From an uncultured Gammaproteobacteria bacterium (GTDB taxonomy: Bacteria > Pseudomonadota > Gammaproteobacteria > Magnimaribacterales > Magnimaribacteraceae), in assembly GCA_913031395.1 (NCBI GenBank), contig CAJWDT010000001.1, positions 1-64,000 on the forward strand: DNA of 64,000 bases. The letters run 5' to 3'. Shown here in pieces: positions 63,098 through 64,000 of the stretch (within the stretch, counting starts at the first letter, position 1; the number at the start of each line of letters is the position of its first letter). The translations under genes were made by a program, and so were the position numbers. The notes under the pieces are model-generated. The model searched no databases and was not told the origin of the DNA. It saw only the letters and a list, made by a program, of their open reading frames with translations.

Positions 63098-63975
63098 TCG
63101 TTTTCTTTAAAGAATCTGACCATATCTTCAACTACTACAGGCAAAACATCAGGAGGTAAATTATGTCCCATATCTCTATAGACTTTGAATTCAGAGTCCT
63201 TTATTAATTCAGCAGTATGCTTCCCATGATCAACCGGCAATAGAGTATCGTTTTCTCCATGCTGAACTAATGAAGGAACTTTAATCTTTCTTATAATATT
63301 TGATCTATCACCAGCCTTGAATATGGCAGTTAACTGACGTGGCATGGCCTCTGGGAAGAAACCGTAAGCTTCTGCTCCAGCAACGTCTATATCTTCAACA
63401 TTACTAAAGTTTTCTTCATCACTATCAGACATTTGTGACAGATGAGGTGCGCCAGTAGAAGACATAATTGAGACTAGGCTCTTGGTTTTTTCAGGATAAT
63501 TTGAAGCTATCATTTGGGCAATCATTCCCCCCATTGATGCTCCGACAACATGCGCCCTATCAATTTGTAAGTGATCGAGTAAGGCAACTCCATCATCTGC
63601 CATATCTAAAAGAGTGTATGGTGCGCTAAAATTAAAACCAATACTGCTTACAAAGAATTTCCAATAAAGATTTGGCTTACCTAACCTATCTAGTTTTTCT
63701 GAATTACCTGTATCTCGATTATCAAAAAGAATAACTCTATACCCAGAGCCAACCAAGCTATTAACTATTTCTTCTCCCCAAACTTTGTGTGATGCCATGA
63801 GTCCCATGATCATTAATACAGCTGGGTCTTCTTCATTCCCAGCAACAGTATAGGCAATGGAAACTCCATTTAAATTAACTGAGGTTGTTTCTTGATCAAC
63901 GCTGTAATCTGCGAAAGCCTCAAATGAAATTAATAACCAAAAGACTATTGCGATAAATCTATTCATAACGATCAT
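63094..63975 (-). CDS. Exported alpha/beta hydrolase
   Basis: 293 residues with a signal peptide (FIAIVFWLLISFEAFA, about 7-22). The fold is a standard alpha/beta hydrolase: MIMGLMASHKVW, LFDNRDTGNS, and nucleophile S147 in VVGASMGGMIAQ. The aspartate and histidine sit in GENDTLLPVDHG and MGHNLPPD. The pattern GNS(E)K resembles arylesterase/epoxide-hydrolase-like carboxylesterases, but substrate is not assignable. The ribosome binding site AAGGAG is close to the first ATG (2 bases) and 11 from a second ATG at 63966, so the start could be either. Confidence 0.82.
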   Translation of the reverse strand: MIVMNRFIAIVFWLLISFEAFADYSVDQETTSVNLNGVSIAYTVAGNEEDPAVLMIMGLMASHKVWGEEIVNSLVGSGYRVILFDNRDTGNSEKLDRLGKPNLYWKFFVSSIGFNFSAPYTLLDMADDGVALLDHLQIDRAHVVGASMGGMIAQMIASNYPEKTKSLVSIMSSTGAPHLSQMSDSDEENFSNVEDIDVAGAEAYGFFPEAMPRQLTAIFKAGDRSNIIRKIKVPSLVQHGENDTLLPVDHGKHTAELIKDSEFKVYRDMGHNLPPDVLPVVVEDMVRFFKENE

Positions 63976-64000
63976 GACTCCTTAGATATAAAATTCTTCA

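Noticed and set aside
1-64000. tRNA or rRNA genes, CRISPR arrays, insertion sequences and prophage.
   Set aside because: Gaps between genes are mostly under 150 bases; none shows a cloverleaf, regular repeats with spacers, transposase motifs or phage genes on reading.

Overview
The window looks like a piece of a streamlined, AT-rich marine gammaproteobacterial chromosome, possibly SAR86-like (inference from gene content and order, not a database match). Gammaproteobacterial signs are the DUF3450/large ExbB/ExbB/ExbD/TonB/TPR block, yggT-proC-yggS, lgt-thyA-folA, RppH, ZapE, YaaA, and a UvrD whose N-terminus matches the enterobacterial protein. Against that background stand features better known from alphaproteobacteria: a 5-aminolevulinate synthase, a SAM-II-type riboswitch before metX, and a HemF with a short C-terminus. 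Genes are packed tightly. Many neighbours overlap by a few bases, no stretch over 300 bases lacks a gene, and I see no rRNA, tRNA, CRISPR array, insertion sequence or prophage.

Layout. 0-6 kb (+ strand): Tat-exported carotenoid oxygenase, two membrane proteins (one a cytochrome b561), a short-chain reductase, an aldo/keto reductase and an exported metallo-beta-lactamase-fold hydrolase. 6-12.2 kb: a nearly complete haem island (hemJ, hemF, hemE, hemB and a hemC-hemD fusion on the minus strand, with 5-aminolevulinate synthase divergent). Together they lead from glycine and succinyl-CoA to protoporphyrin IX; only ferrochelatase is missing here. 12.2-19.5 kb: MazG-like protein, UvrD, and a TRAP transporter whose binding protein is separated from its permeases by lipB-lipA. 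19.5-24.4 kb: acyl-CoA dehydrogenase, YaaA, a dienoyl-CoA isomerase-like crotonase with an unlisted 55-residue gene before it, CysQ, and a quinone oxidoreductase. 24.4-34.4 kb: rpoH-trmB, then on the minus strand rdgB-metW-metX behind a riboswitch, and yggT-proC-yggS-argS-efp-psd.

34.5-39.8 kb: a six-gene TonB energy-transduction operon. 39.8-46.7 kb: folA-thyA-lgt, a two-subunit sodium/solute symporter, a TauE-type permease, an NRDE protein, rppH and a HAD phosphatase. 46.7-51.1 kb: gcvT-gcvH-gcvP, the glycine cleavage system, whose H protein needs the lipoate made by LipA and LipB. 51.3-64 kb: aminotransferase, hspQ, ferredoxin reductase, monooxygenase, zapE, then an accessory-looking tail (GFA enzyme, isoprenylcysteine-methyltransferase-like protein, YczE-like protein, MAPEG, two PhyH dioxygenases around a MATE exporter, and three alpha/beta hydrolases, two of them exported).

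The strongest findings are: (1) the metX leader, where a promoter, SAM-II-like aptamer, antiterminator and intrinsic terminator can be drawn as mutually exclusive structures; (2) the haem island with its divergent HemC-HemD fusion; (3) seven of twelve convergent gene pairs sharing one four-base double stop; and (4) a periplasmic module apparently shared by DUF3450 and the large ExbB protein.
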